A DNA stretch of 64,000 bases. Source: Shewanella fodinae. Lineage in GTDB: Bacteria; Pseudomonadota; Gammaproteobacteria; Enterobacterales; Shewanellaceae. The number at the start of each line of letters is the position of its first letter. Positions within the stretch are counted from its first letter, which is position 1. The stretch is from assembly GCF_014651955.1 (NCBI RefSeq), contig NZ_BMXW01000016.1, positions 1 through 64,000 of the forward strand, in the 5' to 3' direction. This document shows positions 13,798-23,488 of the stretch, one piece after another. Under the pieces are notes generated by a model. That model had not been told where the DNA came from. It did not search any database and worked only from the letters and a program-made list of their open reading frames with translations. The position numbers were made by a program, and so were the translations under genes.

Positions 13798-14685
13798 TCA
13801 GCTGATTTTGGCGATAATTCCATCGAGTTCTGACAAACTCTGGTAATTAATTACAATTTTACCGGTGCCTTTTACCGTGTGCGTAATATTAACTTTTGTT
13901 CCTAATCTTTGAACTAGCTCGCTTTCCAACCTTGTTAAATCCGCATTTTTAATACTATTTTCAGGTTTCTGCTGAGGATTAAGCACTTTGTTAATGAGCC
14001 GTTCGGTTTCACGAACGGTCAATTCTTTCGCAACCACCACTCTGGCAACGCTGGTTTGTTGATCACCTTCAAGCGCTAATAACGCTCGCGCGTGACCCAT
14101 ATCAATATCTCCGTGCTCTAACATCACTTTCACAGCAGGATTTAAGGCATTGAGGCGTAATAAGTTAGAAACTGTAGCGCGGGACTTACCAACAGCATCA
14201 GCCACCTGCTGATGTGTCAGTTCAAATTCTTCAATAAGACGATTTAGGGCAATAGCTTCTTCCATAGCGTTGAGATCTTCACGTTGAATATTCTCAATCA
14301 AGGCAATGGCAACCGCGCTTTCGTCAGGAACTTGCTTAACAATACAAGGGACTTTGTCCAGTTGCGCCAACTGCGCAGCGCGCCAGCGACGCTCACCGGC
14401 AATAATTTCATAGACACCATCAGTGGTTTTTCGCACAACAATGGGCTGAATAACGCCTTGGGCACGAATGGACTCAGCCAGTTCTTCCAACGCTTCAGGT
14501 GACATATCTTTACGCGGTTGGTATTTACCTGGTTTAAGCAAATCCAAATCCAGATTAAGTAGGGTTTCTCCGCTGCTGACATCCGCTTCCGGCGCTTCGG
14601 CGGTTTCCCGCTTTTGATTAGCGGCGTGGCTGGTGCTAAGCAGTGCATCCAGACCTTTACCTAAACCGCGTTTTTTTAATGTCAT
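13798..14685 (-). CDS. parB: Chromosome-partitioning protein ParB
   Basis: A 295-aa CTPase and centromere-binding protein. It begins with MTLKKRGLGKGLDALLS. The ParB/Srx domain has GERRWRAAQLA (about residues 116-126) and the ENIQREDLN box, followed by a helix-turn-helix (THQQVADAVGKSRATVSN) and a C-terminal dimerisation domain. It would load at parS sites; I saw no consensus parS in this window. It is 10 nt after parA. Confidence 0.97.
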   Translation of the reverse strand: MTLKKRGLGKGLDALLSTSHAANQKRETAEAPEADVSSGETLLNLDLDLLKPGKYQPRKDMSPEALEELAESIRAQGVIQPIVVRKTTDGVYEIIAGERRWRAAQLAQLDKVPCIVKQVPDESAVAIALIENIQREDLNAMEEAIALNRLIEEFELTHQQVADAVGKSRATVSNLLRLNALNPAVKVMLEHGDIDMGHARALLALEGDQQTSVARVVVAKELTVRETERLINKVLNPQQKPENSIKNADLTRLESELVQRLGTKVNITHTVKGTGKIVINYQSLSELDGIIAKIS

Positions 14686-14695
14686 GGTGATCCCT

Positions 14696-15487
14696 TTAAA
14701 CTTTTTCTGCTTGTTTCTTCTGTTGCTCTGCTCGGCGGATTATTTCACCCGCCAGAGATAAATAAGCTTTAGCCCCGGCACTGCCTTTATCGTAATACAT
14801 TGCTGGCGCACCAAAACTCGGGGCCTCAGCCAGACGAATATTACGCGGAATGACGGTACGATAAACCTTATCGCCAAAATGCTGTTTCAACTGATCGGAC
14901 ACATCGTTGGCTAGGCGATTGCGCGGGTCGTACATAGTACGCAAAATTCCCTCTATGCCAAGCCCTGGATTAACCATTGCCGCCAGTTTCGATACAGTGT
15001 CCATCAGCGCCGTCAGCCCTTCCAAGGCGTAGTATTCACACTGCATTGGCACCAACACCGAATCGGCTGCGGACATGGCGTTAACGGTCAACATATTGAG
15101 TGACGGAGGGCAATCAATAAAAATAAAATCATAACGATCGCGAATAGCCGTTAAGGCATTACGTAAACGGATCTCTCGGGCAAAAAACTCGATAAGCTTG
15201 ATCTCAGCCGCTGTCACATCGCCGTTAGCTGCCACTAGATCATATTTACCAACAGTGTTTTTTATCACCACGTCATCGAATGGCTTCTCTTCCACCAACA
15301 GCTCATAAACAGTATTTTCAAGGTCGTATTTATCAACACCGCTGCCCATCGTGGCATTACCCTGAGGATCTAGGTCAACCAGTAACACCCGGCGCTTGGT
15401 AGCGGCCAGCGACGCGGCCAGATTCACACTTGTTGTTGTTTTCCCAACGCCACCCTTCTGGTTAGCTACGGCAATGATTTTCGCCAC
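14696..15487 (-). CDS. parA: Chromosome-partitioning ATPase ParA (Soj)
   Basis: A 263-aa deviant-Walker ATPase. Residues 9-17 are NQKGGVGKT with the signature Lys, and the Walker B segment is [10 protein letters not shown]. It moves ParB-parS complexes during chromosome segregation. Normal length. Upstream neighbours are rsmG and mnmG on the same strand. Confidence 0.98.
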   Translation of the reverse strand: MAKIIAVANQKGGVGKTTTSVNLAASLAATKRRVLLVDLDPQGNATMGSGVDKYDLENTVYELLVEEKPFDDVVIKNTVGKYDLVAANGDVTAAEIKLIEFFAREIRLRNALTAIRDRYDFIFIDCPPSLNMLTVNAMSAADSVLVPMQCEYYALEGLTALMDTVSKLAAMVNPGLGIEGILRTMYDPRNRLANDVSDQLKQHFGDKVYRTVIPRNIRLAEAPSFGAPAMYYDKGSAGAKAYLSLAGEIIRRAEQQKKQAEKV

Positions 15488-15568
15488 AATGTCACCTTGT
15501 CCATCAAGTCTGTTGTTAATCCCATGCTTGCATCAACTTGCTTGATACGCTAGCGAATTGCAAGGCAC

Positions 15569-16192
15569 TCAGTTCCGGGAAGTGATGATCAGCAGATGTC
15601 GCTGTTCTTGTAACTGCGGCACCAGCAATTGATGTTGCTGTTGCACACAGTATTCAGCGGGAATTTCCGCCAATTCATTACCATCCAGCTGTCCTTTCAA
15701 CGCATAAAAGGCACCAGTAGCCTTGGGTAAATGCGCACACCAGCTCAGCATATCACTTATCGAAGCAAACGCCCGGCTGAGCACACCATCAAATAACGCT
15801 TGCGGCTGATAGTCTTCAACCCGGCTTTCTACAGAGGATATATTATTAAGCTTTAACTCAATCTGAACCTGACGCTGAAACCGAATACGCTTGCCAAGGC
15901 TATCAAGCAGCACAAATTGTTTATCAGGATTCAAAATAGCCAGCGGTATCCCTGGTAAACCTGGGCCGGTTCCAACATCAATAAAGCGCTGTCCTTGTAA
16001 AAATGGCGATACAACCAGACTATCCATAATATGACGGATCAACATCTGCTGCGGATCACGAACAGAAGTGAGGTTATAAGCTTTGTTCCATTTATCCAAT
16101 AGTGACACAAATGCCAGCAATTGCTGCTGCTGTATTTCACTAGCCTGGATATTGGCCTCTGCAAGATAGTTTTTCAGCTGCGCTGCAAGCAC
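15569..16192 (-). CDS. rsmG: 16S rRNA (guanine527-N7)-methyltransferase
   Basis: A 207-aa SAM-dependent enzyme that methylates G527 of 16S r[15 protein letters not shown] and [17 protein letters not shown] (motif I) are diagnostic. The start is the GTG at 16192 ([12 protein letters not shown]), with AGGAG 8 nt upstream. The open frame reaches 16315, but that extension overlaps mnmG and lacks family similarity. Follows mnmG on the same strand. Confidence 0.96.
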   Translation of the reverse strand: MLAAQLKNYLAEANIQASEIQQQQLLAFVSLLDKWNKAYNLTSVRDPQQMLIRHIMDSLVVSPFLQGQRFIDVGTGPGLPGIPLAILNPDKQFVLLDSLGKRIRFQRQVQIELKLNNISSVESRVEDYQPQALFDGVLSRAFASISDMLSWCAHLPKATGAFYALKGQLDGNELAEIPAEYCVQQQHQLLVPQLQEQRHLLIITSRN

Positions 16193-16289
16193 GAAAGAAA
16201 CTCCTAATAAGAATGCGGGGCTATTATGAAGCCCATAAAAGACTAAGGGAAGCCCGCAGCTTCCCTTTGCAGTCTTAACCGCATGGTGA

Positions 16290-18179
16290 TTAAGCGCTGC
16301 GACGCAACAAACCACGTTTTTTTAGATGCACCAGCAAAATGGAGATCGCTGCGGGTGTCACACCAGATATTCTGGAAGCCTGACCGATGGTCTCCGGCTT
16401 ATGGCTATTAAGTTTAGCCACCACTTCATTGGACAGTCCCGGTACTTCTTTATAATCAAGATCTAGTGGTAAGCCGGTGTTTTCGTTGCGTAAAGCTTTA
16501 TTGATCTCATCTTGCTGTCGCTGGATATATCCGGCATATTTGACCTGAATTTGGATCTGCTCAGCAACATAAGGATCGGCAACCGCTGGACCAAAACCTT
16601 CCACGGTCATTAGTTTGTCATAATCCATTTCTGGACGACGCAGCAATTCTTCAAAAGACGCATCGCGGGAAATTGGCGTATTCAGGTGCTGGTTCAACGC
16701 ACCCACCAAAGGAGAATTGATATGAATCCAGTTGCTGCGCAGACGCTGCATTTCCGTTTCGATTGCTTCCACTTTTTCAGAGAACAGCGCCCAACGATGA
16801 TCGTCCACCAAGCCCAGCTCGCGACCTTTTTCAGTCAAACGCAGATCGGCATTGTCTTCTCGAAGTAACAGACGATACTCGGCACGACTGGTAAACATAC
16901 GGTACGGTTCTTTAGTGCCGAGCGTCGATAAATCGTCAACCAATACACCGATATACGCCTGATCACGTCTTGGGCACCAACTGTCTTTATCCTGCACTTG
17001 CAAAGCCGCGTTAGTTCCTGCCAGTAAACCTTGAGCGGCAGCTTCTTCATAGCCTGTAGTACCGTTGATCTGTCCGGCGAAAAATAGACCATCAATCGCT
17101 TTGGTTTCCAGCGAATTTTTCAGGTTACGTGGATCAAAATAGTCATATTCGATGGCATAACCAGGACGCAGGATCTCCGCCTGTTCCATGCCTTTGATAG
17201 ATCGCACCAAATTGATCTGCACATCAAACGGTAGGCTGGTTGATATGCCGTTGGGATAAAGCTCATTAGTATTCAAACCTTCGGGTTCCATGAATACTTG
17301 ATGAGAATTTTTATCGGCAAAACGGTGGATCTTATCTTCAATGGAAGGACAGTAACGGGGACCAATTCCTTCAATGACACCGGAATACATAGGGCTGCGA
17401 TCCAACCCACCACGAATGATCTCGTGAGTCCGTTCATTCGTATGGGTTATAAAACAAGAAACTTGTTGCGGATGCTGCTCAGCATTGCCAATAAACGACA
17501 TCACAGGAAGAGGAAAATCACCTTTCTGTTCAGTCATTTGTGAAAAATCTACAGTTCGAGCATCGATTCTGGGTGGCGTACCTGTTTTTAAGCGACCAAC
17601 AGGCAACTGTAGTTCTCGCAGTCGCTGTGCCAAGGCTATTGCCGGTTGATCGCCGGCACGGCCACCACTGTAGTTTTGCAATCCAATATGAATTTTCCCG
17701 GCCAGGAAAGTACCGGTTGTCAGCACTACGGCTGCGGCTTCAAACGCTAAGCCCATTTGGGTCACTACACCACTAACCCGACCATTTTCCACTACTAAAT
17801 CGTCTACTGCTTGCTGAAACAGACGCAAGTTAGGCTGATTTTGCAAGATCCGTTGAATCGCTTGACGATAAAGCGCCCTGTCAGCCTGAGCGCGTGTTGC
17901 TCTTACTGCCGGACCTTTACTGGAATTTAAAATGCGAAATTGGATACCAGCATAGTCAGTAGCAGTTGCCATCGCACCGCCTAAGGCATCGATCTCTTTA
18001 ACCAAATGGCCTTTACCAATACCGCCTATCGCGGGGTTACAAGACATTTGCCCAAGAGTGTCTAGGTTATGGGTTAATAATAAGGTTTTACAGCCCATTC
18101 TGGCGGCTGCTAATGCTGCTTCCGTTCCGGCATGACCGCCGCCAACAACTATTACATCAAACCGTTCATGAAAACGCAT
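16290..18179 (-). CDS. mnmG: tRNA U34 carboxymethylaminomethyl-modifying enzyme, FAD subunit
   Basis: A 629-aa protein that works with MnmE (51284-49923 in this window) to modify the wobble uridine of several tRNAs. The N-terminal FAD fold is [16 protein letters not shown] (10-25). [16 protein letters not shown] and the second conserved region [12 protein letters not shown] are diagnostic. Length is normal. Its start abuts oriC, as in other gammaproteobacteria, so its promoter lies in the origin. Confidence 0.98.
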   Translation of the reverse strand: MRFHERFDVIVVGGGHAGTEAALAAARMGCKTLLLTHNLDTLGQMSCNPAIGGIGKGHLVKEIDALGGAMATATDYAGIQFRILNSSKGPAVRATRAQADRALYRQAIQRILQNQPNLRLFQQAVDDLVVENGRVSGVVTQMGLAFEAAAVVLTTGTFLAGKIHIGLQNYSGGRAGDQPAIALAQRLRELQLPVGRLKTGTPPRIDARTVDFSQMTEQKGDFPLPVMSFIGNAEQHPQQVSCFITHTNERTHEIIRGGLDRSPMYSGVIEGIGPRYCPSIEDKIHRFADKNSHQVFMEPEGLNTNELYPNGISTSLPFDVQINLVRSIKGMEQAEILRPGYAIEYDYFDPRNLKNSLETKAIDGLFFAGQINGTTGYEEAAAQGLLAGTNAALQVQDKDSWCPRRDQAYIGVLVDDLSTLGTKEPYRMFTSRAEYRLLLREDNADLRLTEKGRELGLVDDHRWALFSEKVEAIETEMQRLRSNWIHINSPLVGALNQHLNTPISRDASFEELLRRPEMDYDKLMTVEGFGPAVADPYVAEQIQIQVKYAGYIQRQQDEINKALRNENTGLPLDLDYKEVPGLSNEVVAKLNSHKPETIGQASRISGVTPAAISILLVHLKKRGLLRRSA

Positions 18180-18298
18180 TGTTAAACCTTCTTAGACACC
18201 AAGTTAATCAAGAGCAAGTAGCCAGTCATTTTAGCATTTCCAAAGATTCAGGTGAACGATCTCTTTGTTGTGTCAGATCGAAAAAGGATCGTCTTATA

Positions 18299-18331
18299 GA
18301 TCTTAAGATCTTTATATAGATCTCTTTATTG
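18299..18331. other. AT-rich DNA-unwinding element of oriC
   Basis: Three GATCT-containing repeats in 33 bp, matching the 13-mer array of E. coli oriC in position and spacing (just left of TTAGGATCGC). This is where DnaA would open the duplex. Confidence 0.75.
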
Positions 18332-18461
18332 TTTTTACTATTAGGATCGCCTATATCGGTGGGTAACTGTTTTTTTGTTTAAGTTTCATAAAGATAGATT
18401 AAACTTAAACTGTGATCATTTGTCGATCTAGTGGCAGATAATCTGGGGATAGATCGCTGAC

Positions 18462-18599
18462 TTATCCACATTAGCGATCTATGGCCGTTGGACAGCGCTA
18501 TTAGTACAACGATTGATCAGATCTATATGACAATTTATCCACATATTTATTGGATGTGAACTTTTATATGTGGATAAATTTGTTGTTACATGTGGATAT
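18462..18599. promoter_or_regulatory. Cluster of DnaA boxes on the mioC side of oriC
   Basis: Exact TTATCCACA at 18462-18470 and 18535-18543, exact TGTGGATAA at 18569-18577, and TGTGGATAT at 18591-18599. The first is followed by TTAGCGATCT, resembling the R4 context of E. coli. Confidence 0.85.
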
Positions 18600-18626
18600 A
18601 TAGGTATAAATATAATTTATTTAGTA

Positions 18627-19067
18627 TTATAGCTCACCAATCCAACCGCGGAGCCAAGTCAACGCTGGATCTTCTGGTACGGGATCGCGTTGCACATCGA
18701 TCTGGATCTTATCCACAAATGCAGTGGCGCCTTTGCTTGTCAGTAGAGCAATAAGCTTTTCTGGTCCCTGGCAGAAAGTGTCGTAACTGGAGTCACCTAT
18801 CGCACAAAGTGCATACTCCGTTTGAGGCAGTTCTTTTTCATCGTCAAGTAATTGTTGATATAGCGGTTGCAAGTTATCCGGCAAATCGCCGGCACCGTGA
18901 GTGGAAGATACTATCAACCAGATATTTGACGGATCTAATTGCGACAGATCGGCTGCCATGTAAATAGTACTTTGGTGCCCTTGTTGTTGTAGTTCGGCGG
19001 CAAGTTCATCCGCCACATACTCCGCACCACCTAAAGTGGTACCCACCAGAATTTCTACACTTGCCAT
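18627..19067 (-). CDS. mioC: FMN-binding flavodoxin-like protein MioC
   Basis: A 146-aa flavodoxin-fold protein. It begins MASVEILVGTTLGGAEYVADEL, with the FMN-phosphate loop at GTTLGGAE. It also carries IVSSTHGAGDLPDN (isoalloxazine contact). MioC acts as an electron donor (biotin synthase in E. coli) and flanks oriC. Here it ends next to oriC rather than transcribing into it from a distance: the minus-strand reading places its promoter at 19068-19276, shared with the divergent arsenite permease gene. Confidence 0.95.
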   Translation of the reverse strand: MASVEILVGTTLGGAEYVADELAAELQQQGHQSTIYMAADLSQLDPSNIWLIVSSTHGAGDLPDNLQPLYQQLLDDEKELPQTEYALCAIGDSSYDTFCQGPEKLIALLTSKGATAFVDKIQIDVQRDPVPEDPALTWLRGWIGEL

Positions 19068-19276
19068 GTCATATCCTTAATGAAACTTAGGAAAATAATG
19101 TGGGCATGGTAATCCAAGATGGCGCAAGGCTAAAAGCAAGTAATGCTTGGATGAAGACATGTATCGTTCAATACTATTTATGGGAGCATAGTAAAACTCA
19201 TATATCAACGGCACTACTAGTGACACTATAATGCTGTTTTTATAGATATTAGTAATGGATACGTTAGGATTTTTCC

Positions 19277-20292
19277 ATGGGACTTTTTGAAAAATATCTG
19301 TCAGTTTGGGTCGCTTTGGCAATTGCGGTGGGTGTTAGTTTAGGTTGTTTGCTGCCCGATATTTTCGCTAGTGTGGCTGCGATCGAATATGCACATGTCA
19401 ATTTGGTGGTAGCAATTCTCATCTGGCTGATGATTTACCCCATGATGATCCAGATAGATTTTTCAGCCGTTAAAGGCGTGGGTAAAAAACCTAAAGGTTT
19501 GTTGCTAACACTCGTGATCAATTGGCTTATCAAGCCATTTACCATGGCATTTTTGGGGTGGTTATTTTTCAGAATAGTATTTGCCGCTTGGATTTCTCCC
19601 CAATCCGCCAGCGAATATATTGCGGGCATGATCTTATTAGGTGTTGCGCCTTGTACTGCGATGGTGTTTGTGTGGAGTCAGTTAACTAAAGGTGATCCAA
19701 ACTACACCCTAGTGCAGGTATCGGTAAACGATATCATTATGGTTTTTGCTTTCGCACCGATAGCCGCTTTTTTATTGGGGATCAGTGAGATACATGTCCC
19801 TTGGCAGACCTTGCTGTTATCGGTTGTATTATATGTGGTTTTGCCGCTGCTTGCGGGCGTTATCACTCGTTACCGATTACAGCATCATGCGGATACGCAG
19901 GCGTTAAACCATTTTGTGAGTAAGCTTAAACCTTGGTCTGTCATCGGGTTGCTTCTAACGGTGGCACTATTATTTGGGTTTCAAGCACAGACCATTATCC
20001 AGCAGCCGCTAGTCATCCTGATGATAGCCATTCCCTTGCTCATCCAAAGTTACGGTATTTTTGCGCTTGCCTATTGGGCGGCTAGACAACTGCGATTACC
20101 TCATAATGTGGCCCGGCTTGTATGATTGGCACTTCTAATTTTTTTGAATTAGCTGTTGCTGTGGCGATTTCACTGTTTGGATTGCACTCTGGTGCTGCGT
20201 TGGCAACGGTTGTTGGCGTATTGGTTGAAGTGCCAGTGATGTTATCTTTGGTTGCTTTTGCCAATAGAACCCGCAGTTGGTTTAGCTATTAA
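19277..20292 (+). pseudogene. arsB: ACR3-family arsenite efflux permease, single frameshift
   Basis: The first frame gives 282 aa of an ACR3 (bile/arsenite/riboflavin superfamily) permease beginning [19 protein letters not shown], with the family segment [20 protein letters not shown]. It ends early at TGA 20123-20125. The next frame continues the family sequence [20 protein letters not shown] through to NRTRSWFSY and stops at 20290-20292. One missing base near 20106-20112 (GTGGCCCGG, expected Val-Ala-Pro) would restore a protein of about 338 aa. Either a true recent mutation or a sequencing error. AGGA lies 8 nt before the ATG. No arsR or arsC neighbours. Confidence 0.8.
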
Positions 20293-20361
20293 CTGTTGAG
20301 CAGTTGTGCTTTATCTGATGGTGATTGAAGTTTTATCAATGGGTTTTGAAGAGATAAAAAT

Positions 20362-21051
20362 ATGAGCCAACGAATTTTGATCATCGAAGATGACTTTGAT
20401 GCAGCTAATGTGCTGGAGGCTTATATGAAACGCGATGGTTTTGATGTCGCGATTGCTGGTGATGGACAGCAGGGACTCACGTTGTATCGGCAGTGGCGGC
20501 CGCATCTTGTGCTATTAGATGTGATGTTACCGCTGGTGAATGGCACTGAGGTGTTGCTGGCGATTCGGCGCGATAGTGATACACCTATTATCATGGTGAG
20601 CGCAATGGGCGATGACCCAGATAAAATAGGTGCATTGAGGTATGGTGCCGATGATTATGTTGTTAAGCCATACCATCCAGGCGAAGTGGTGGCCAGGGTT
20701 CAGGCGGTGTTGCGACGTGTCCACCCGCGAGCACGCCAACAGGTGTTGTTAACTTATCAGAATCTACATGTAGATATAGTTGCAATGCACTCTTGGGTTT
20801 CAACACCTACTGGCGAACAGAATTCACTCGAGCTGACTCTCACTGAATTCAATTTATTAGCTGTGATGCTGGAATATCCGACCCGGGCTTTTACTCGGTC
20901 GCAGTTGATAGAATCTTGTTTGCCTGAAAGTGATGCTCTGGAGCGGGTGGTGGATACTCATGTCTATAATCTGCGAAGAAAACTTGAAAAAGCCGGGATT
21001 TCAGATGTTTTGCAAACTGTCCGTTCAGTCGGTTATCGGTTTTGTGCATGA
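20362..21051 (+). CDS. OmpR-family response regulator of the efflux operon
   Basis: A 229-aa two-component regulator. The receiver domain (1-120) has the acidic pair ED at 9-10, phospho-acceptor D53 (LLDVMLP) and K102 (VKPY). The winged-helix DNA-binding domain spans about 135-229 with the typical RVVDTHVYNLRRKLEKAG. The ATG of the sensor kinase overlaps its stop codon (ATGA). The order regulator-kinase-adaptor-pump resembles Ade/Bae-type efflux control, so it probably activates the downstream RND genes. Confidence 0.93.
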   Translation: MSQRILIIEDDFDAANVLEAYMKRDGFDVAIAGDGQQGLTLYRQWRPHLVLLDVMLPLVNGTEVLLAIRRDSDTPIIMVSAMGDDPDKIGALRYGADDYVVKPYHPGEVVARVQAVLRRVHPRARQQVLLTYQNLHVDIVAMHSWVSTPTGEQNSLELTLTEFNLLAVMLEYPTRAFTRSQLIESCLPESDALERVVDTHVYNLRRKLEKAGISDVLQTVRSVGYRFCA

Positions 21052-22241
21052 AACTTACTTATGAGGGAAAGCTGTCGCTTTGGGGGTGGATTTCTGCCCG
21101 CATTCTGTCATTGGCAATTGGCACTATTGTGTTGATTGCTTTTTGCATGTGGTTACGGTTTGCTCTGTGGAATTTTTGGGTTTACCAGCAGATGCCGGAA
21201 ACGGTACGTCAAGAGTTTTCACTATTACAGCAAAATCCAGAAGCTAATTGGGATCGCTATGTTCGGTTGGTTGAACAGTATTATGGGCATACGTTTATCA
21301 ATACTTCGGTTGCTACCGTAGACTGGTTGATCTTGCTGAGTCTGATATTAGTGGCTATTCCGATTATTGTCTGGCTTGGTTTGTATGGCATTAAGCCTTT
21401 GGCTCGGCAGTTTATATCCCTTGCCAGAACCGCGAGGACGGTGGCTCAGGGAAATTTTACTGTGCAATGTCCGCAAATCGACCGGATCCCCTCTGAATTG
21501 GCTGGATTGGTTTATGACTTTAACCAGATGACCCATAGGCTGGAACAGTACGAACAAAAACTGCGTACCTCAAATGTGGCAATGGCTCATGAATTGCGTT
21601 CTCCAATTACTGCCGCAATGGGGCGTTTGCAGGGGATCCTCGATGGTGTGTTTGAACCCTCAGCAGAACATCTGCAACAAGTCATGCGTCAGTTATCGAG
21701 TCTGAACGTATTGATTAACGATCTGCATTTATTGTCATTAGCCAATGCGGGCCAACTGACGGTATTGCGGCAACATATTAATCTTAGTCAATTGATCCGC
21801 GAACGTATTGATTGGCTATCTCCTTACGCCGCCACTAAAGCAATGGTTTTTAAATTCACCTCCCCCGCGGAAGTGTGGGGGAACGTTGATCCTGAGCGCA
21901 TTGGGCAGATTTGCCTAATTTTGATGGATAATGCGGTGCGTTATGCTGCTGACGGTGGGGTGTTGAACATTACTGTCATCGATGACCCCGTGCATATCTT
22001 GCTACAGTTTGTCGATCATGGTCCAGGGGTTGATCCAGCGTATCTTGATGAAATGTTTGAACCTTTCAGTCGAGAAGAAGTCTCCCGTAATCGCCAATCG
22101 GGAGGTAGTGGTCTGGGGTTATCGATTGCTCAAGCCATCTGTCAGGCTCATGGTGGCGAGATTCTAGCGTCCCTGTCATCACAGGGCGGTATGTGTTTTG
22201 AAATCAATTTGCCGAAGGTGTTGCCCGTCAGTAATTGTTAA
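21048..22241 (+). CDS. Sensor histidine kinase of the efflux operon
   Basis: A 397-aa inner-membrane kinase. Two transmembrane segments (about 17-38 and 93-115) enclose a short periplasmic sensor. A HAMP linker follows (about 114-168), then the H-box AMAHELRSPITAA with phospho-His181. The ATPase domain has N295 (LMDNAVRYA), DHGPG (323-327) and GGSGLGLS (352-359). I use the ATG at 21048, which overlaps the regulator stop; a TTG at 21042 is also in frame. Translational coupling with the regulator is likely. Confidence 0.93.
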   Translation: MKLTYEGKLSLWGWISARILSLAIGTIVLIAFCMWLRFALWNFWVYQQMPETVRQEFSLLQQNPEANWDRYVRLVEQYYGHTFINTSVATVDWLILLSLILVAIPIIVWLGLYGIKPLARQFISLARTARTVAQGNFTVQCPQIDRIPSELAGLVYDFNQMTHRLEQYEQKLRTSNVAMAHELRSPITAAMGRLQGILDGVFEPSAEHLQQVMRQLSSLNVLINDLHLLSLANAGQLTVLRQHINLSQLIRERIDWLSPYAATKAMVFKFTSPAEVWGNVDPERIGQICLILMDNAVRYAADGGVLNITVIDDPVHILLQFVDHGPGVDPAYLDEMFEPFSREEVSRNRQSGGSGLGLSIAQAICQAHGGEILASLSSQGGMCFEINLPKVLPVSNC

Positions 22242-22342
22242 TATTTTTACTGTCTTGATGAAATATTGATATTTCCTTTAATCGTTCTGGATGTTGCTGA
22301 ATAGGATGTTCCTTAAGTTGAAATTATTTAGGGAACATCAGC

Positions 22343-23488
22343 ATGATGTTAATCACCCCGTGCCAGAGCTGTTTAATAAACAATTACAATAAGTTAATTA
22401 ACACTTGTGGTATGAGCCTTCGCTGGCTTGGGGTCGGGTTGTTGCTGGCCGCGTTGGGTGGTTGCGATGATGCCGGCCAGAGTGCTGCGCTGCAGCCTAT
22501 TCGGCCAGTGAAAACGGTCGTGGTGAAAGCTGTTGAAACCACCCCGAAAATCACTCAGGTCGGCGATATCGAAGCTTATCAACAAACTTCTCTGGGTTTC
22601 AGAATTGCCGGGCGAGTGCTTGAGCGGCGGGTTGACGTGGGCACAAGCGTGCATCAGGGCGATATTTTGGCAACCTTGGACCCCAGCAATGCCAGCAATG
22701 CTCTGAAACAGGCCAAGGCGGAACTGGAAAGTGCCAAATCCGCTGAAACATTGGCCAAGCGCAACCTTGAGCGTATGAAAAACCTGCTGCCCGATGGTGC
22801 TATTTCCCAGTCTTATTACGATCAGTCACTTTCCGACTGGCAAACGGCTAAATCTCGTCTCGATCATGCCCGGGCCGCAATGAGCGATGCTAAGGATAAC
22901 CTACAGTTTACCCAACTGCGGGCGCCACTGGATGGCGTGATTAGTGAAACCAACGCCAATGCTGGGCAGGTGGTCAATGCTGGTCAACAGATCTTCCGTC
23001 TGGCCTACAATGGTCGCCTGGATGCTGTCTTTGAAGTCCCGGAACAGGTACTGCAGACAAAACTTGAAGATCCAAAAATTACGGTATCTTTACTATCGGA
23101 TCCGAGCGTACAGGCCGCTGCAAAATTCCGAGATGTGACACCTCAAGCTGATCCCAATACCCGTACCTACCGAGTGCGGGTGACACTGATTAATCCGCCT
23201 TCACAAATGAAACTGGGCGCTATCGTTAGAGGACAGCTTTTTCTAGCTCCGGTTAAACAGGTGGTTATCCCAAAACAAGCGCTGACCCGCCAGGAACAGC
23301 AGCCTGCCGTCTATATCGTTAACCTTTTAACGGGAGAGTTGCGGTTACAGGCGATTCAGATTGCACGTTATAGTGATGACGCTATTTATGTAACTTCAGG
23401 ACTAACACTCGGGGACCACGTGGTAATAGCCGGAGTGGATAAATTGCGCCCAGGTCTGAAAGTGCGCTTGATGCAGGGAGCGTTGTGA
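22343..23488 (+). CDS. RND efflux periplasmic adaptor (membrane fusion lipoprotein)
   Basis: A 381-aa HlyD/AcrA-type adaptor linking the inner-membrane pump to an outer-membrane channel. A signal with lipobox ALGGC precedes the lipoyl/barrel-sandwich halves (GRVLERRVDVGTSVHQGDIL and LRAPLDGVISETNANAGQVV). These flank an alpha-helical hairpin rich in Ala, Lys and Glu. The start at 22343 has AGGGA upstream. An internal ATG at 22412 (MSLRWLGVG) gives a more ordinary lipoprotein signal, with the acylated Cys at position 18, and may be the real start. The stop overlaps the pump start (TGATG). Confidence 0.9.
   Translation: MMLITPCQSCLINNYNKLINTCGMSLRWLGVGLLLAALGGCDDAGQSAALQPIRPVKTVVVKAVETTPKITQVGDIEAYQQTSLGFRIAGRVLERRVDVGTSVHQGDILATLDPSNASNALKQAKAELESAKSAETLAKRNLERMKNLLPDGAISQSYYDQSLSDWQTAKSRLDHARAAMSDAKDNLQFTQLRAPLDGVISETNANAGQVVNAGQQIFRLAYNGRLDAVFEVPEQVLQTKLEDPKITVSLLSDPSVQAAAKFRDVTPQADPNTRTYRVRVTLINPPSQMKLGAIVRGQLFLAPVKQVVIPKQALTRQEQQPAVYIVNLLTGELRLQAIQIARYSDDAIYVTSGLTLGDHVVIAGVDKLRPGLKVRLMQGAL

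Larger units (their letters stand above)
18180..18626. other. oriC: Chromosomal replication origin oriC
   Basis: The 447-bp gap between mnmG and mioC carries the E. coli-type origin plan. There are about a dozen GATC sites between 18250 and 18530, and an AT-rich unwinding element with three GATCT repeats (18299-18326). Next comes TTAGGATCGC (18341-18350), as found beside the R1 box of E. coli. DnaA boxes TTATCCACA lie at 18462-18470 and 18535-18543, TGTGGATAA at 18569-18577, and a one-mismatch box at 18591-18599. The position equivalent to R1 is degenerate (18358-18366, GGTGGGTAA). Confidence 0.92.

Noticed and set aside
13692-14685. parS site near parAB
   Set aside because: Only partial matches such as GGTTTCACGAACG were seen; none fits the 16-bp parS consensus.
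19077-19322. 81-aa minus-strand frame over the permease start
   Set aside because: It overlaps the real start of the ACR3 gene and the mioC promoter; no family-like sequence.
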